Origin: Pontibacillus yanchengensis Y32
GTDB taxonomy: Bacteria; Bacillota; Bacilli; Bacillales; BH030062
NCBI RefSeq assembly: GCF_000770635.1
Contig: NZ_AVBF01000023.1
Location: forward strand, 1-56,992
Length of the DNA stretch: 56,992 bases
Direction of reading: 5' to 3'
Notes under the pieces: generated by a model
The model's database searches: none
Seen by the model: the letters and a program-made list of their open reading frames with translations, nothing else
Told to the model about the DNA's origin: nothing
Shown: positions 56,018 through 56,992 of the stretch, one piece after another
How positions within the stretch are numbered: the stretch's first letter is position 1
How the letters are laid out: every line of letters begins with the position of its first letter
Position numbers and translations under genes: made by a program

Positions 56018-56182
56018 ATGGATCCTAAAAAACATGACTTAAATTTGCTAAAAGATGAAAAAGTAGCTCCCACTATGAATGAAGAAGATTCATATGGAGA
56101 AGATGCAACACAAGAGGAAATAGAGCATGGCGAGTCAACCAAGGTAACTCGAATCATAAATGATGAGATTGATCCTAGTTAA
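56018..56182 (+). CDS. Small acidic soluble protein, 54 aa
   Basis: The highly acidic peptide contains KDEKVAPTMNEEDSYGEDAT and ends IINDEIDPS. AAGGATGTG precedes ATG and a terminator follows directly. Composition and context support a real gene. Family not recognised. Confidence 0.6.
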   Translation: MDPKKHDLNLLKDEKVAPTMNEEDSYGEDATQEEIEHGESTKVTRIINDEIDPS

Positions 56183-56201
56183 AAACATTCATTAAAATCA
56201 T

Positions 56202-56230
56202 AGAAGTCCTTTTGGGGGCTTCTTTTTTTT
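56202..56230 (+). terminator. Terminator of the 54-aa gene
   Basis: AGAAGTCC pairs with GGGGCTTCT (with one G-U), followed by a run of T. Confidence 0.85.
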
Positions 56231-56289
56231 GTGAGAGTATAATATGGTAATATTTTAGGAAGTGTACAATTGGAGAAAGGAACTTATAA

Positions 56290-56400
56290 AATAGATATGA
56301 TAAGTTACATTTGGAGTGTGATGCTTCCAACACCTCCTCCATACGCCTAGCAGAAAAATTAGGTTTTCATACCCCTGTTGAGTACTCTGTATTTATATGA
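56290..56400 (+). pseudogene. Remnant of a GNAT acetyltransferase gene (C-terminal end)
   Basis: The frame reads LECDASNTSSIRLAEKLGF, then HTPVEYSVFI and a stop, the classic end of a GNAT (N-x-x-S-I-R-x-A-E-K-L-G-F). An in-frame TAA lies just upstream and nothing else of the enzyme precedes it, so only about 36 codons remain. Repeat B begins 25 bp later. Confidence 0.75.
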
Positions 56401-56424
56401 GTGGCTCTGTTAAAGTTTGGTTTT

Positions 56425-56992
56425 GATTTTGGAATCAACTAATCAAAATAGCCTTATTCAAGATAAGAAGCATAATTTTGAAGACTTTGATTTGAGATAA
56501 TTTATATAATTACCATTACTAACTGGTCTAAAAAGATGGATGTTTCCGTTGCTTTCGTGAGAATAAAGGTGGCCGTGGAACAACTCGCGTCCTGCCGGCG
56601 AGCTGGCAAGCCTCCTCGAGCCCAAGAGCGGGGCTCTGCGGGGTCTCGCCTACCTCTTTCTCCGGCGGGAGTCTCCTTGTTCCACGGCCACCTTTGCTGT
56701 TTTGGGAGGGACGGAAACATGGGCAGAAAAGGGAGTTTTAGGTTTTCGCTCCTATTTTAGAAAAGTTGATCTATATGTGGCGAGAGTCGCTCCTGTTTTT
56801 AGAAACTCGCTCCTAATTTCGAAAACTCGCTCACAAAGGTCTTCATACACCCTGACGCAAATCCGACCTTGGTTGGTACGGCGCAAGTCACCAAAACTGT
56901 AGTTGCTCCTGATATTCAAAAGTCACTCCAGAGCCCATAATTGTGGCAAAAGGTCGCTACTACGCATAGCAAACTCGATCAATTTTATGGCA
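56425..56992. repeat. Composite repeat family B, copy 4 (cut by window end, with family C array)
   Basis: The left terminal repeat (about 56454-56505) matches copy 1, including the leading GATTTTGGAATCAA. The hairpin (about 56538-56722) is closed by GATGTTTCCGTT/GACGGAAACAT and GGTGGCCGTGGAAC and its complement. Family C units follow (56735-56960: TCGCTCCTATTTTAGAAAAG, TCGCTCCTGTTTTTAGAAAC, TCGCTCCTAATTTCGAAAAC). The right end lies outside. Confidence 0.8.

Overview
The window is about 57 kb of low-GC Firmicute chromosome, most likely from a moderately halophilic member of the Bacillaceae (Pontibacillus/Halobacillus/Oceanobacillus-like). The evidence is a B. subtilis-type ilv-leu operon with a T-box leader, Bacillus family proteins (YkuK, BdbD, YtzI, DUF1292, SwrC, YhfT/YhfS/BioY, Opp), AAGGAGG ribosome binding sites, acidic proteins, and dispersed GC-rich palindromic repeats of the kind common in this family. 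The genus is an inference. I saw no tRNA, rRNA, CRISPR array, transposase or prophage gene.

Left end (1-16.2 kb). A gene-free kilobase (61-1131, minus strand) looks like one very large structured RNA: extended -10 promoter, upstream cre-like site, a 26-bp helix joining its ends, and an intrinsic terminator. It is followed by ykuK, the thiol oxidoreductase bdbD, a GNAT enzyme, an HssRS-like two-component system, a SwrC-like RND pump, a ferritin-like/cupin fusion, a secreted tandem-repeat protein with an MPDTG sorting signal next to its own sortase (sortase plus fibronectin III), a TIMP/NTR-like protein, and small genes (VOC, TPR, DUF1292).

Middle (16.4-36.5 kb). The minus-strand branched-chain amino acid cluster reads ilvE, T-box, ilvB, ilvN, ilvC, leuA, leuB, leuC, leuD, and a short threonine dehydratase; ilvD is not here. 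Next come hsp20, a FUSC-family membrane protein, and a BirA-type operator in front of bioY. After bioY lie five tightly packed CoA-chemistry genes: acyl-CoA ligase, thiolase lacking its second catalytic cysteine, two hotdog/MaoC half-hydratases and an SDR. Together they resemble a reverse beta-oxidation module and may make or salvage a biotin precursor.

Right end (36.6-57 kb). A complete oppABCDF peptide importer, two CBO0543-like membrane proteins, rpiA, ytzI, a pRiA4b ORF-3 protein, terC, a Dabb protein, trhO, a dapF with a C-terminal extension, several small membrane or secreted proteins of unknown function, a Gfo/Idh/MocA oxidoreductase, a DUF2383 protein, and a GNAT gene remnant.

Three repeat families run through the intergenic DNA. 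Family A (about 190-250 bp) has an internal palindromic module that is present forward, present inverted, or absent. Family B comprises elements of about 600 bp with terminal inverted repeats around GC-rich hairpins. Family C is a degenerate tandem array found inside two of the B elements.
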